Below, one piece after another: positions 8,647 to 18,300 of a stretch of DNA of 64,000 bases. The translations under genes and the position numbers were made by a program. This stretch comes from Actinoplanes octamycinicus (GTDB taxonomy: Bacteria; Actinomycetota; Actinomycetes; Mycobacteriales; Micromonosporaceae). Location of the stretch: the NCBI RefSeq assembly GCF_014205225.1, contig NZ_JACHNB010000001.1, forward strand, positions 5,127,501-5,191,500, written 5' to 3'. Under the pieces are notes generated by a model. That model did not search any database. It was not told the DNA's origin and saw nothing but the letters and a program-made list of their open reading frames with translations. Position 1 is the stretch's first letter, and each line of letters starts with the position of its first letter.

Positions 8647-8699
8647 GCGGTGACCGGTTCGGCGCGCCGGCCGTACCGGAAAGTGTCGGAGGGTCCGCC

Positions 8700-8705
8700 T
8701 AGAGT
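8700..8705 (+). promoter_or_regulatory. -10 box for SNF2 gene (predicted leaderless)
   Basis: TAGAGT lies 7 nt before the GTG at 8713, with no ribosome site between. The conserved CGTACCGGAAA motif (8672-8682) ends 17 nt upstream of this box. Confidence 0.45.
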
Positions 8706-8712
8706 CGTCCGC

Positions 8713-11700
8713 GTGCCTGACCTGCTGCCCGCCTCCGAGCCCGCCGTGCGGGTGCTCCATGGCTTCGTCTCGCGGGACGGGTCGCTCAACCTGTGGGCCG
8801 AGGGTGGCGCCACCGGGCCGGGCGGTGGCCGGGGAGTGCCCCGGCATCCGTTCGCCGTTCCGGCCGAGGCGCTGCCGGCCGGCGAGGCGCGCGAGCCGGC
8901 GCTGCTGCTCCTGCCCTCCACCGGGGCCGGGCCGCTGCCGTCGCCGCAGGTCGGCCTGCCACCCCGGCGCGGGGTGCGGCGGGCCCGGGTGTGGCGGGTG
9001 CCGGCGGTCGGCGTGCCGTTCCTCGACGCCGACCTGGCCGCCGAGTTCGACGGGCGGCTCGCGCCGAGTGTCCGCTGGCTGATCGAGCTGTGCGGGTTCG
9101 CCGCGAGCCTGGTCCGCCGGGGCCGGGTGCTGCCCGCCGTCCGGGTCGACGGGCCGCGTCCGGCGGCCTGGTGGCGGCCGGTGCTGATCGGCGCCGACGC
9201 GGCCCGGCACGCCACCCTGCTGGACCGGATGCCGCCGGCCTGCCGCGCCGAGTCCGCCCCCGGCGCGGAGACCCGGCCGGCCCGGATCGGCGACACCGCC
9301 CCGCCCGTCGCGAGCCCCGCCGAGCTGCTCACCGCGGCGCTGGAGCGGCTGGTCGACGGCCTGGTCCGGACCCGGCTGGCGGAGGCCGGCGTGACCCTGG
9401 CCGACGGGGGCTGGCTGGCCGCGCTGACCGGCGAGCCGGAGTTCGCGGCGCCGCCCGACGAGCTGGACGAGCTGATCCGGGCGCTGGACGCCTGGTTCGC
9501 CCAGGCCGCCCGGGGCGCCGAGGTGCGGGTCTGCTTCCGGCTCAGTGACCCGCGCGAGCACGAGCCGGTGCTGCCCGGCGAGGTCGCGCTGCCCGAGGCG
9601 GCCTGGCGGCTGGAGTTCCTGCTGCAGGCCGCCGACGAGCCGAGCGTGCTGGTCCCGGCCGCCGACCTGTGGCGGGACCGGTTCGCCCCGCTGCGCCGGT
9701 GGACCCGGCACCCGCAGGAGCGGCTGCTAGCCGGGCTGGGCCGGGCCGCCCGGCTCTACCCGGCGCTCGGCGACGCCCTGCACACCGCCCACCCGACCGA
9801 GATGATCCTGGACACCGAGGGGGCGCACGGCTTCCTCAGCCACGCGGCGCTGCTCGAGGAGGCCGGCTACGGCGTGCTGCTGCCGGCCTGGTGGCGGCGC
9901 CGCTCCGGGCTCGGGCTGGCGCTGCGGGTGCGCACCCGGGAGCCGATCGCCCGGGTGATGCGGGACCGCACGACCGGGTTGCGCGACCTGGTCGACTACC
10001 GCTGGGGGCTGGCGCTGGGCGGGCGCACGCTCACCGAGGACGACCTGGCCGACCTGGCCAAGGCCAAGGTGCCGCTGGTCAAGCTGCGCGGGCGGTGGGT
10101 GTTCCTGGACGCCGACCGGCTGGCCGCCGGGCTGGCGTTCCTGAGCCGCGGCGGCGGCACGATGACCGCCGGCGACGCGCTGCGGGTGACCCGGCTGCTG
10201 CCGCCCGAGGAGCTGCCGCTGCCGGTCACCGACGCGCGCGGCGAGGGGTGGCTCGGTGACCTGCTCAGCGGGGAGCTGGACGAGCGGCTGGAGCTGATCG
10301 AGCCGCCGGACGGGCTGCGGGCGACGCTCCGGCCGTACCAGAGACGGGGTTTCTCCTGGCTGGCCTTCCTGGACTCGCTGGGGCTGGGCGCCTGCCTGGC
10401 CGACGACATGGGGCTGGGCAAGACGATCCAGCTGCTCACCCTGCTGCTGCACCGGCGGGACGGGCCGGCGCTGCTGGTCTGCCCGCTGTCCGTGCTGGGC
10501 AACTGGCAGCGGGAGGCGGAGCGGTTCGCGCCCGGCCTGCGGGTGCGGGTGCTGCACGGCGCCGACCGGACGCTCGCGGTGGACGACGTCGATCTGGTGC
10601 TGACCACGTACGCGACCGCGGTGCTGGACGCCGACGCGCTCGCCGCGATCAGCTGGGACCGGGTGGTGCTCGACGAGGCGCAGCACATAAAGAACAGCGC
10701 GGGCGCGGCGGCCCGGGCGGTGCGCCGGTTCCCGGCCCGCAACCGGATCGCGCTGACCGGCACCCCGGTGGAGAACCGGCTGGCCGAGCTCTGGTCGATC
10801 CTGGACTTCGTCAACCCGGGGCTGCTCGCGTCCGCGCACATGTTCCGGGCCCGGTTCGCCGTCCCGATCGAGCGGTACGAGGACGAGGAGGCCGCCGCCC
10901 GGCTGCGCCAGGCCACCCGGCCGTTCCTGCTCCGGCGGACCAAGGCCGACCCGGGCATCGCCGGCGACCTGCCGGTCAAGCGGCACGTCCGGCACCTGTG
11001 CGGGATGACCACCGAGCAGGTCAGCCTCTACCGCGCGGTCCTCGACGACCTGCTCGAGCGGCTCGCCGAGCACAACCAGGCCCGGCACAAAGGCCTGGTG
11101 CTGGCCGCGATGACCAAGCTGAAACAGGTGTGCGTGCACCCGGCGCTGCTGCTCAAGGACGCGTCCCCGCTGCCCGGCCGGTCCGGCAAGATCGACCGGC
11201 TGGAGGAGATCGTCGACCGGGCGCTCGGGGCGGGGGAGAGCGTGCTGGTCTTCACCCAGTTCGCCCGGTTCGGCGGGATGCTCGCGCCGCACCTGGCCGC
11301 CCGGTTCGGGGTGCCGGCGCCGTTCCTGCACGGCGGCACCCCGCGCGGCGCCCGGGACGCGATGGTCGCCGAGTTCCAGCAGGAGCGGCGGCCGGGGGTG
11401 TTCGTGCTGTCGCTGAAAGCCGGCGGCACCGGGCTGAACCTGACCGCCGCCAACCACGTGGTGCACGTGGACCGCTGGTGGAACCCGGCGACCGAGACCC
11501 AGGCCAGCGACCGGGCGTTCCGGATCGGGCAGCGGCGCGACGTGCACGTGCACACGCTGGTCTGCCTGGGCACCCTGGAGGAGCGGATCGACCAGCTGCT
11601 GGTCGACAAGGGCGCGCTGGCCGAGCGGGTGGTCGGCTCCGGCGAGGGCTGGCTGACGGCACTGTCCACGAGCGAGTTGCGTGACCTGTTCGCGCTGGCC

Positions 11701-11721
11701 CCGGAGGCGATCGTTGACTGA
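8713..11721 (+). CDS. SNF2-family DEAD/DEAH-box helicase (DUF3670-type)
   Basis: A 1002-residue SWI2/SNF2 ATPase, a double-stranded-DNA translocase. The N-terminal 500 residues form the bacterial SNF2_assoc (DUF3670) region. The motor core shows motif I LADDMGLGKTIQLL near residue 562, motif II DEAQHIKN near 654, motif III ALTGTPVENRLAELWSI, and in lobe 2 LKAGGTGLNLTAANHV with DRWWNPATETQASDRAFRIGQ, the SNF2 motifs V and VI. In actinobacteria this helicase is normally followed by a SWIM zinc-finger gene, as here. The role is presumed DNA repair or chromosome maintenance. The GTG at 8713 is chosen over an earlier GTG at 8650 because of the -10 box 7 nt upstream. Confidence 0.92.
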   Translation: MPDLLPASEPAVRVLHGFVSRDGSLNLWAEGGATGPGGGRGVPRHPFAVPAEALPAGEAREPALLLLPSTGAGPLPSPQVGLPPRRGVRRARVWRVPAVGVPFLDADLAAEFDGRLAPSVRWLIELCGFAASLVRRGRVLPAVRVDGPRPAAWWRPVLIGADAARHATLLDRMPPACRAESAPGAETRPARIGDTAPPVASPAELLTAALERLVDGLVRTRLAEAGVTLADGGWLAALTGEPEFAAPPDELDELIRALDAWFAQAARGAEVRVCFRLSDPREHEPVLPGEVALPEAAWRLEFLLQAADEPSVLVPAADLWRDRFAPLRRWTRHPQERLLAGLGRAARLYPALGDALHTAHPTEMILDTEGAHGFLSHAALLEEAGYGVLLPAWWRRRSGLGLALRVRTREPIARVMRDRTTGLRDLVDYRWGLALGGRTLTEDDLADLAKAKVPLVKLRGRWVFLDADRLAAGLAFLSRGGGTMTAGDALRVTRLLPPEELPLPVTDARGEGWLGDLLSGELDERLELIEPPDGLRATLRPYQRRGFSWLAFLDSLGLGACLADDMGLGKTIQLLTLLLHRRDGPALLVCPLSVLGNWQREAERFAPGLRVRVLHGADRTLAVDDVDLVLTTYATAVLDADALAAISWDRVVLDEAQHIKNSAGAAARAVRRFPARNRIALTGTPVENRLAELWSILDFVNPGLLASAHMFRARFAVPIERYEDEEAAARLRQATRPFLLRRTKADPGIAGDLPVKRHVRHLCGMTTEQVSLYRAVLDDLLERLAEHNQARHKGLVLAAMTKLKQVCVHPALLLKDASPLPGRSGKIDRLEEIVDRALGAGESVLVFTQFARFGGMLAPHLAARFGVPAPFLHGGTPRGARDAMVAEFQQERRPGVFVLSLKAGGTGLNLTAANHVVHVDRWWNPATETQASDRAFRIGQRRDVHVHTLVCLGTLEERIDQLLVDKGALAERVVGSGEGWLTALSTSELRDLFALAPEAIVD

Positions 11722-11750
11722 CCTGTCCCGTACGGCTCCGGAGGCGACCC

Positions 11751-12698
11751 GTGACTGACTTCGCGCCCGCGTTCCTCGGTATGTTCGAGTCGCTGCGGAT
11801 GGGGTCGACGTTCTCCCGCGGCCGGCGCGACGAGCGGGCCGGGCACGTCCGGAGTTTGACCGTGTCGTCCAGCCTGGCGGTCGCCCAGGTGCGCGGGCCG
11901 GACGACCCGGTCGCCTTCCGGGCCCGGATCGCGGTCCGGGCGTTCGGCGCGTCCGACTGGGCCCGGGTCGAGTCGGCGCTGGTCAAGGAGGCGCGCTACC
12001 TGGCCGGGCTGCTCGACGGGCGGATGCCGCCGGGGATCGAGGCGGTCTTCGCCGAGTCCGGGCTGACGCTGTTGCCGCTCTCGCTGGACGAGGTGGCGAT
12101 GGACTGCACGTGTGAGCGCTGGCCGATGCCGTGCATGCACCTGGCCGCGACGTGTTACGCGCTGGCCCGGGCGTTCCAGACCGATCCGTTCGAGGTGTTC
12201 GCCTGGCGGGGGCGGCATCGCGACGAGTTGCTGATGCGGCTGCGGCGGTTGCGGGAGGCCGCGGCCGTCGACGAGGCGGCTGCCGCGGCTACCGGCGGGG
12301 CTGCCTCGGCGGAGCCGTCCTCGACCCGGGGCGGGTTCGCCGGTGCCGCCTCGGCCGGATCGTCCTCGACCCGGGGCGGGTTCGCCGGTGCTGCCTCGGC
12401 CGGATCGTCCTCAACCCAGGGCGGGTTCGCCGGTGCTGCCAAAACGGCCAGCGGGGCGGAAAGCTCCGCCGCCGCCGACGAGCAGCTGATCGATCCGGAT
12501 GATCCGGACCGGTTCTGGGGGACCTTTCTGGACCTCGGCGAAACGCCTGATCAGGCGATGTCCGGCGGGCGGTCCGACGCGTTGCTCGACCAGCTCGATC
12601 CACCGCGGCTCAGGCATCACGGGCGTCCCATAAACGAGGTGCTTCGTGTCGCCTTCCAGAACCTTTCGGACACGCCGGGGGTCGGCCGAACGGATTAG
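11751..12698 (+). CDS. SWIM zinc-finger protein with in-frame 15-residue repeats
   Basis: A 315-residue partner of the SNF2 helicase. The SWIM finger CxCx(n)CxH reads DCTCERWPMPCMHLAA near residues 121-136, a motif that binds zinc and then DNA or protein. Between about residues 188 and 232 the unit SSSTRGGFAGAASAG is repeated about three times (45-nt DNA units, near 12305-12440), inserted between the finger domain and a C-terminal segment (PDRFWGTFLDLGETPDQ). The repeats look like a recent expansion in a disordered linker. The GTG at 11751 has GGAGGCGA upstream; this ribosome site and start are part of a 24-nt duplication with offset 37 that includes the end of the helicase gene. Confidence 0.85.
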   Translation: MTDFAPAFLGMFESLRMGSTFSRGRRDERAGHVRSLTVSSSLAVAQVRGPDDPVAFRARIAVRAFGASDWARVESALVKEARYLAGLLDGRMPPGIEAVFAESGLTLLPLSLDEVAMDCTCERWPMPCMHLAATCYALARAFQTDPFEVFAWRGRHRDELLMRLRRLREAAAVDEAAAAATGGAASAEPSSTRGGFAGAASAGSSSTRGGFAGAASAGSSSTQGGFAGAAKTASGAESSAAADEQLIDPDDPDRFWGTFLDLGETPDQAMSGGRSDALLDQLDPPRLRHHGRPINEVLRVAFQNLSDTPGVGRTD

Positions 12699-12778
12699 AT
12701 CCCGGGAAACCGCGAAACGCCTTCGGCGGCCATGATGCGCTAAGCACGTAATGGCGTTATGTCCGAAAAAGGTGTGAC

Positions 12779-13411
12779 ATGAACAAGGCACAGCGTTTCC
12801 TCGCGCTCACCGGCATGGGTATCGCCGCGGGCGCGATGATCGGCATGGGCCCGGCGCAGGCCGCCCCGTCCACGACCCAGGCGTCCGCCACCGGCGGTGG
12901 CACCACCCGGGTATCGGACTGGGACGGCGAGTACGTGGTCGGCTACTACCGCACCGAGTGGGCGTGCGAGCGGGCCGGCTGGACCGGACGGCGGCACGGG
13001 GCGTGGGACGCCTACGACTGCGACCCGGTCCGCTACGGCTGGCGCGGCTGGGTGTTCCGGCTGGTCGTCGAGGAGGACGACTGGCAGTGGGACGACTGGC
13101 GCGGGCCGTGGCCGGGCGACTGGCCGTACCGGCCGGACTACGCCGGGCGGCCGTTCCACATCCGCGGTGGCGGACACCACGGACCGCATGGCGGACCCTG
13201 GGGCCATCACGACAACGACGGTCCCAAGGGCGGTGACAAGGACTGGCCCAAGGGCGGTGACAAGGACTGGCCCAAGGGCGGTGACAAGGACTGGCCCAAG
13301 GGCGACGGACCCAAGGGGATGCCGGACGGCCCGAAGGACCTGAAGGACAACCCGCCCAAGGGGATGCCGCCGAAGGGGCCCGGCGACAAGGTCGGGTGGC
13401 CGAAACCGTAA
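12779..13411 (+). CDS. Secreted Trp/Gly/Asp-rich protein with KGGDKDWP repeats, unknown function
   Basis: A 210-residue exported protein that I cannot assign to a family. The signal peptide MNKAQRFLALTGMGIAAGAM ends at AQAA near residue 29. A middle domain has alternating acidic and Trp residues (VVGYYRTEWACERAGWTG; two Cys at about 62 and 81 could pair; DWQWDDWRGPWPGDWP). The C-terminal third is low complexity: three exact 24-nt units (13223-13294) encode PKGGDKDW, followed by PKGDGPKGMPDGPKD-type repeats. Charge and Trp patterns suggest cell-wall association, which is only inference. The ATG is preceded by AAAAAGGTGTGAC. A strong terminator follows at once. Confidence 0.75.
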   Translation: MNKAQRFLALTGMGIAAGAMIGMGPAQAAPSTTQASATGGGTTRVSDWDGEYVVGYYRTEWACERAGWTGRRHGAWDAYDCDPVRYGWRGWVFRLVVEEDDWQWDDWRGPWPGDWPYRPDYAGRPFHIRGGGHHGPHGGPWGHHDNDGPKGGDKDWPKGGDKDWPKGGDKDWPKGDGPKGMPDGPKDLKDNPPKGMPPKGPGDKVGWPKP

Positions 13412-13417
13412 CCCGCT

Positions 13418-13449
13418 CGCGGGCCGCACCCTCTCGGGTGCGGCCCGCG
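13418..13449 (+). terminator. Hairpin terminator after the KGGDKDWP gene
   Basis: A perfect 14-bp stem (arms beginning CGCGGGCCGCACCC) closes a TCTC loop 6 bp after the stop codon. There is no U-tract, as usual in high-GC actinobacteria. Three loose copies of GGCAGYGGCCGTTTC follow in 13450-13550. Confidence 0.75.
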
Positions 13450-13573
13450 GCCGTTTCTACCGGTAAGGCCCCGGCAGCGGCCGTTTCCAGGGGTGAAGCC
13501 CCGGGCAGCGGCCGCTGCCCGGCACGGTCCCGGCAGTGGCCGTTTCGGCGGCGCCGGCCCAGGAAGCCCGCTC

Positions 13574-14983
13574 CTACCAGGCGACCGGGGCGTAGTCCTT
13601 GAGGAAGCAGCCGTAGACGTCCTCGCCCTGCTCGCCGCGGACGATCGGGTCGTAGACGCGGGCCGCGCCGTCGACCAGGTCCAGCGGGGCGTGGAACCCC
13701 TCCTCGTGCAGCCGCATCTTGGTCGGGTGCGGGCGCTCGTCGGTGATCCAGCCGGTGTCCACGCTCGTCATCAGGATGCCGTCGGCGAACATGTCGACCG
13801 CGCTGGTCCGGGTCAGCATGTTCAGCGCGGCCTTCGCCATGTTGGTGTGCGGGTGGCCGGCGCCCTTGTAACCGCGGTTGAAGATGCCCTCCATGGCGGA
13901 GACGTTCACGACGTACCGGCGGGGGAACTTCGATCGGGTCATCGCCGGCCGCAGGCGGCTGACCAGGATGAACGGCGCGGTCACGTTGCACAGCTGGACT
14001 TCCAGCAGCTCCAGCGGATCGACCTCGTGGACCCGGTCGCTCCAGCTGTTGGTCGGCGTGGTGTCCGGCACCAGGCCGCCCGCGTCGATCTCGACGGAGC
14101 GGGCGGTGAGCGCCAGCTCGGTGATCTGCTGGGCGGTGAGCGCCGACGTCCCCGCGGTCAGCACCGCGGCCGGCGAACTCCCGGCACTGCCGAAATACTC
14201 CAGCTCGGGCAGCTTGCCGCTGGGCAGCGGCTCGGACTCGGCGGCCGCGATCGCCGCGTACGACCCGGCGGTCCGCCGCACCGTCTGTGCCGCGTTGTTG
14301 ATCAGGATGTCCAGCGGGCCGCGCGCCGCCACCGAGTCGGCCAGCCCGACCACCTGCGCCGGGTCGCGCAGGTCGATGCCGACCACGTGCAGCCGGTCGA
14401 TCCAGTCGGCGCTGTCCGGCATCGCGGTGAACCGCCGCACCGCGTCGTGCGGGAACCGCGTGGTGATGGTCAGGTCGGCGCCGTCGCGCAGCAGCCGCAA
14501 CGCGATGTACATGCCGATCTTGGCGCGGCCGCCGGTGAGCAGCGCGCGCCGCCCGGTGAGATCGGTCCGGGCGTCCCGGCGATCGTGGTTGATCTTGGCG
14601 CAGTCCGGGCAGAGCTGGTGGTAGAACGCGTCCACCACGGTGTAGCGCTGCTTGCACACGTAACAGCCGCGGGCCTGCTTCAGCACCCCGGCGCTGGCGC
14701 CGGCCGTGGCGCTCTTCAGCGGGATCCCGGCGGTCTCGTCGTCGATCCGGCCCGGCGCCCCGGTCGCGGTCGCCGCGGTCACCGCCCGGTCGTTGGCCAG
14801 CACCGCCTCCCGCCGCTCCTTGCGCCGCTGCATCTTCACGGTCTTGAACAGGCCGGCGGTCGCCCGCCGTACCGACACCGCGTCCGGATGCTCCGGCGGC
14901 AGAGCCTCCACCTCGGCCAACACGGCGAGACAGACCGCCAGGCGGTCCGGGTCGACGCCCACGGTCGGGTCACTGCCGGTCAT
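13574..14983 (-). CDS. Zinc-ribbon/SDR-fold protein lacking the catalytic Tyr
   Basis: A 469-residue two-part protein. Residues 1-110 are helical; a zinc ribbon follows (GCYVCKQRY, then LCPDCAKIN, CxxC pairs at about 105-125). The rest is a Rossmann short-chain dehydrogenase fold: TGGRAKIGMYIALRLL near 142-157 (cofactor loop), LDILINNAAQTVRR, and NVSAMEG with the expected Ser. At the YxxxK position the sequence is HPHTNMAKAALNM: the Lys is present but the Tyr is replaced (Thr in register). Redox chemistry is therefore doubtful. Similar zinc-ribbon SDR proteins exist in fungi and plants as far as I recall. The ATG at 14983 has AGAGGGGGA upstream. Confidence 0.8.
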   Translation of the reverse strand: MTGSDPTVGVDPDRLAVCLAVLAEVEALPPEHPDAVSVRRATAGLFKTVKMQRRKERREAVLANDRAVTAATATGAPGRIDDETAGIPLKSATAGASAGVLKQARGCYVCKQRYTVVDAFYHQLCPDCAKINHDRRDARTDLTGRRALLTGGRAKIGMYIALRLLRDGADLTITTRFPHDAVRRFTAMPDSADWIDRLHVVGIDLRDPAQVVGLADSVAARGPLDILINNAAQTVRRTAGSYAAIAAAESEPLPSGKLPELEYFGSAGSSPAAVLTAGTSALTAQQITELALTARSVEIDAGGLVPDTTPTNSWSDRVHEVDPLELLEVQLCNVTAPFILVSRLRPAMTRSKFPRRYVVNVSAMEGIFNRGYKGAGHPHTNMAKAALNMLTRTSAVDMFADGILMTSVDTGWITDERPHPTKMRLHEEGFHAPLDLVDGAARVYDPIVRGEQGEDVYGCFLKDYAPVAW

Positions 14984-15079
14984 CCGTAACTTCCCCCTCT
15001 GCACTGCACTGACGGAGGCACTGTATTACCCTGCGCTCCTATCGGCCGCCTCGCGCGTCTGCGAAGGGGTCCGGGTCAC

Positions 15080-15206
15080 CCGGCTCCCCGGCCCGGCGAG
15101 GCGGTGACTCAGCCGACTCCTCGGCCCGGTGAGGCCGTGACTCACCCCGCTCAACGGCCCGATGGGGGCCGTGACCACCGGCTCCCCGGCTCGGCGGGGT
15201 GCGCAG
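15080..15206. repeat. Four degenerate tandem repeats of about 30 bp
   Basis: Units resembling CGGCTCCTCGGCCCGGTGAG followed by GCCGTGACTCA recur about four times between the SDR and MMPL genes, the last copies diverged. The 15005-15303 gap holds no gene that I can support. The repeat core TCACCCGGCTCCCCGGC recurs near 15068 and 15176. Confidence 0.6.
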
Positions 15207-15255
15207 CCGCCCGGTCCTTCGGTTCGGCGGCAGTCCGCGGCGCGGGTCAGAACAG

Positions 15256-15292
15256 CCGCATGCCCGCCCGGCGGGGCCGGACGGGCATGCGG
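15256..15292 (-). terminator. Hairpin terminator of the MMPL gene
   Basis: Perfect 11-bp arms CCGCATGCCCG (15256-15266) and CGGGCATGCGG (15282-15292) lie 11 bp beyond the MMPL stop codon on the minus strand. Confidence 0.7.
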
Positions 15293-15303
15293 GTCGGTCG
15301 GGG

Positions 15304-18300
15304 TCAGGACGCGGTCGGGTCCGGGTCGGTCTCGCGGTCGGGGTGGCGGTCGGTTGCGGCGGGACCGGTGTTGGTGGGGCGGTCGCCGGTCTCGGTGCGG
15401 TCGTTGCCTCCGGGACGGTCCTTGCTCACGGAACGGTCGTTGCCGCCCGGCGTGGTGGTGGCCGGGCCGCCGTTGGCCGGGCGGGAACGGTTCGGGTCGG
15501 GAGCGTGGTCGGCCAGCGAGGCCGGGCGGCGGGTCGGTGCCGGGGGGTTTCCGCCGCTCAGCCAGTCGCTGAGGCTCTGGGGCCGGGGCCCGGCGGAGCT
15601 GACCGGTCGGTTGTCGCCGGTCGGTAGGTCGCCGAGGGTCTGCGGCCGGGGTGCGGCGGAGCTGACCGGTCGGTTGTCGCCGGTCGGCAGGTCGCCGAGG
15701 GTCTGCGGCCGGGGTGCGGCGGAGCTGACCGGTCGGTTGTCGCCGGTCGGCAGGTCGCTCAGGCTCTGCGGGCGGGGTGCGGCGGAGCTGACCGGGTGGT
15801 TCTCGCCGGTCACCCAGTCGTCGAGACTTTGGGGGCGGGGCTGGGCGGGATTGCCGTGCAGCCACTCGTCCAGGGTCTGGGGACGGCGGGGCGCGGCCGA
15901 GCTGACCGGGATCGAGCTCACCGGGGAGAGGTCGCCCAGGGTCTGCGGGCGGGGTTGCGGCTCGGTCGCGGAGGTCGGTTCGCTGCCGGACAGCCACTCG
16001 TCCAACGTCTGCGGGCGACGACCATGGCCGGGGGCGCTGCCCGGCGCGGCCGCGGGGGGCTCAGCGGCGGCCGTCTTTTCGTCCGGGGCCGGTGCCTGGG
16101 CGTCGGTGGAGACGTGGCCGGGGACCGGCTCCTCGACGATCGATGCGGCGGGTGTCTCGGCAGGGACCCGCAGCGCTGCCTCGGAGAGGCCGTCGTTTGC
16201 GGCCGAGGCATCCACAGCGTCGACGTCCGGCGGGGTGGTTGCCACGTCGGCCTGCTCGGCTTCCGTGATCGACTCGACCGGGCGGGTGGGCTCGTCGGCC
16301 TCGGCCGGCTTGTTCGCCGCTGGGTCGGCAGGCTGCGCGGCGTCCGGTGCCGTCGACACTGTTTCGGTGACAGTGGGCGCGGCGGGCTGGGCTTCCGTGG
16401 TGGCTGAGGGTTCAGCGGTCGTCGGAGCTGCGGGCTGGACCTCCGCGACGGCCGGTTCCGGGGACGGCGGCTCCGTAGCGATGGAGGCTGCGGGCTGGGC
16501 TTCCATGGCGGCCGGTTCCGGGGATGACGGCTCCGCGGTGGTCGGGGCTGCGGGAATGGTCGGCTCGGCGGTGGGGGATTCCTCCGCCGCGGCCTCCTGA
16601 GTGCGGCGGCGCGGAGGAGTGGGGAGGTCGCCCAGGGAGGCGGGACGGTTCTGCCGAGCAGCGGGTGCGGCGAGGCGGTCCTGGGCGGGCGTGCCGGTGG
16701 GCTTGCTGCCCAGCCAGTCGTCCAGAGTCTGCGGGCGGCGGAGGTCCGGCTGCGGTGCGGCCGCTGGTTCGGGAGCGGTGGCGGGCTCCGGCGTTGCGGC
16801 GGGCTCGGGGTTGGTGGCGGGCTCCGGCGTTGCCGCGGGCTCCGAGTCGGCAGCGGCGTCCGGCGGGGCAGCCGACCGGGCGGCGGTAGTGGTGGGCAGA
16901 ACGGTTGTCGGGCCGGTCAGCCAGGTGAAGTCCGGGTCGGTGGTGTCGCTCGGGGTTTCCTCGCCGCCGACGATCCCGGCGATGCGAGGGTCGGACATCC
17001 AGGTGAACGCGTCAGCGACTGCCTCGGGGATCGCACTGACCGGCGCCGCGATCGCGGGTGATTCGGCTGTCGGCTGGGCCGGTGTGGGCTCCGCCGGTGC
17101 GGGTTCCGCTGGGGTGGGCTCGACCGGGGTGTGGTCGTCGGGGCCAGTCGCCTCTTGAGCGGCGGCCTTCGAGGCGCCGTCCGGCTCGGGGGTAGCGGCG
17201 GGGGAGTCGGCGGCTGCGGCTTCCGTGCCGGCGGCCAGCGTCGCTTCGACCTGGGCCCAGAGTGAGTCGCTGTCGAAGGTTCCGGCCGGTTCCGTGGCAG
17301 GCAGGACTTGTTCCGCAGACGGAAGCGGGTCCGCCTCGGCCGGGGACTCGGCGGCCGAAAGCGCGGCGTCCACGGGCAGCGACTCAGCGGTCTCGGCGTC
17401 CGCGCCGGCTTCGGCGGATGCCGCAGCCTCAGCCCGGGCGGGCTCCGTGTCTGCGGCGTCCGCGGTGAGTTCGCTGTGCTTGGGGGTCTCGGCTTCGAAG
17501 GCGGACTCGCCGGGCTCCGCGTCCGCGGCTTCCGCAGTGGGCTCGCTGCGTGTCGCGGTCCCGGCTTCGGCTTCGAGCGCGGCGTCGTCGAGCTGGGTGG
17601 TCGACGCCGCCGAGCTGGACGGAGCGGGCTGGTAGAGGGGGAGCACCTGAGTGGCATCGGCCGGGGTGGGCTTGGCCGACTCGGGGGAGAGGTCTTCCGA
17701 GAGGACCGGGAGGAGCTGGGTCCGGCCGGCGGCCTCTGTCGGCTCGATGGAAGGCGCGGTTTGACCGGAAACGATCACGCCGCCTTCCGGATCACCGTTG
17801 TCGATCGGCGCCGGTTCGTCAGACGGGGTGTTGTCCGTGGTTACTTCGCTGCCGGAAACCTCGTCGGCGGACGCGGTGCCGGCGGTCGAGGCGGCCTCCA
17901 CCGCGGTCGCGGCCGACTCGGCGGGCGATGTGTCACCTGCGGGAGAGATGTCCTCCGGCGAGGTACCAGCGGCGGAGTCGTCCTGGACAGCGTCCTCCGC
18001 GGCCGGATCCGAGGCGGGAGTGTCCGCCAAGACCGGATCGGAGGCAGGCGAGTCCTTCGTAACCGATTCGGCGGCGGGTGAGTCGGCCGCCTCCGCATCG
18101 GCGGTGGATGAGTCGGCCGCGTCCGAATCAGCGGCGGGTGAGTCGGCCACGCCCGGGTCCGCGGCGGGTGAGTCGGCCGCGACCGGGTCCGCGGCGGGTG
18201 ACTCCTCCGCGACCGGATCCTCGGCGGAAGACTCCTCCACGACCGAGTCGGAGGCGGGGGAGTCCTCCGCGACGGAGTCCTCCTCGGCACGGTCCGAGCC

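Noticed and set aside
15595..15790. Regular 63-bp direct repeats, possible CRISPR-like array
   Set aside because: They are in frame, have no unique spacers and encode the 21-residue MMPL tail unit. No cas genes are present.
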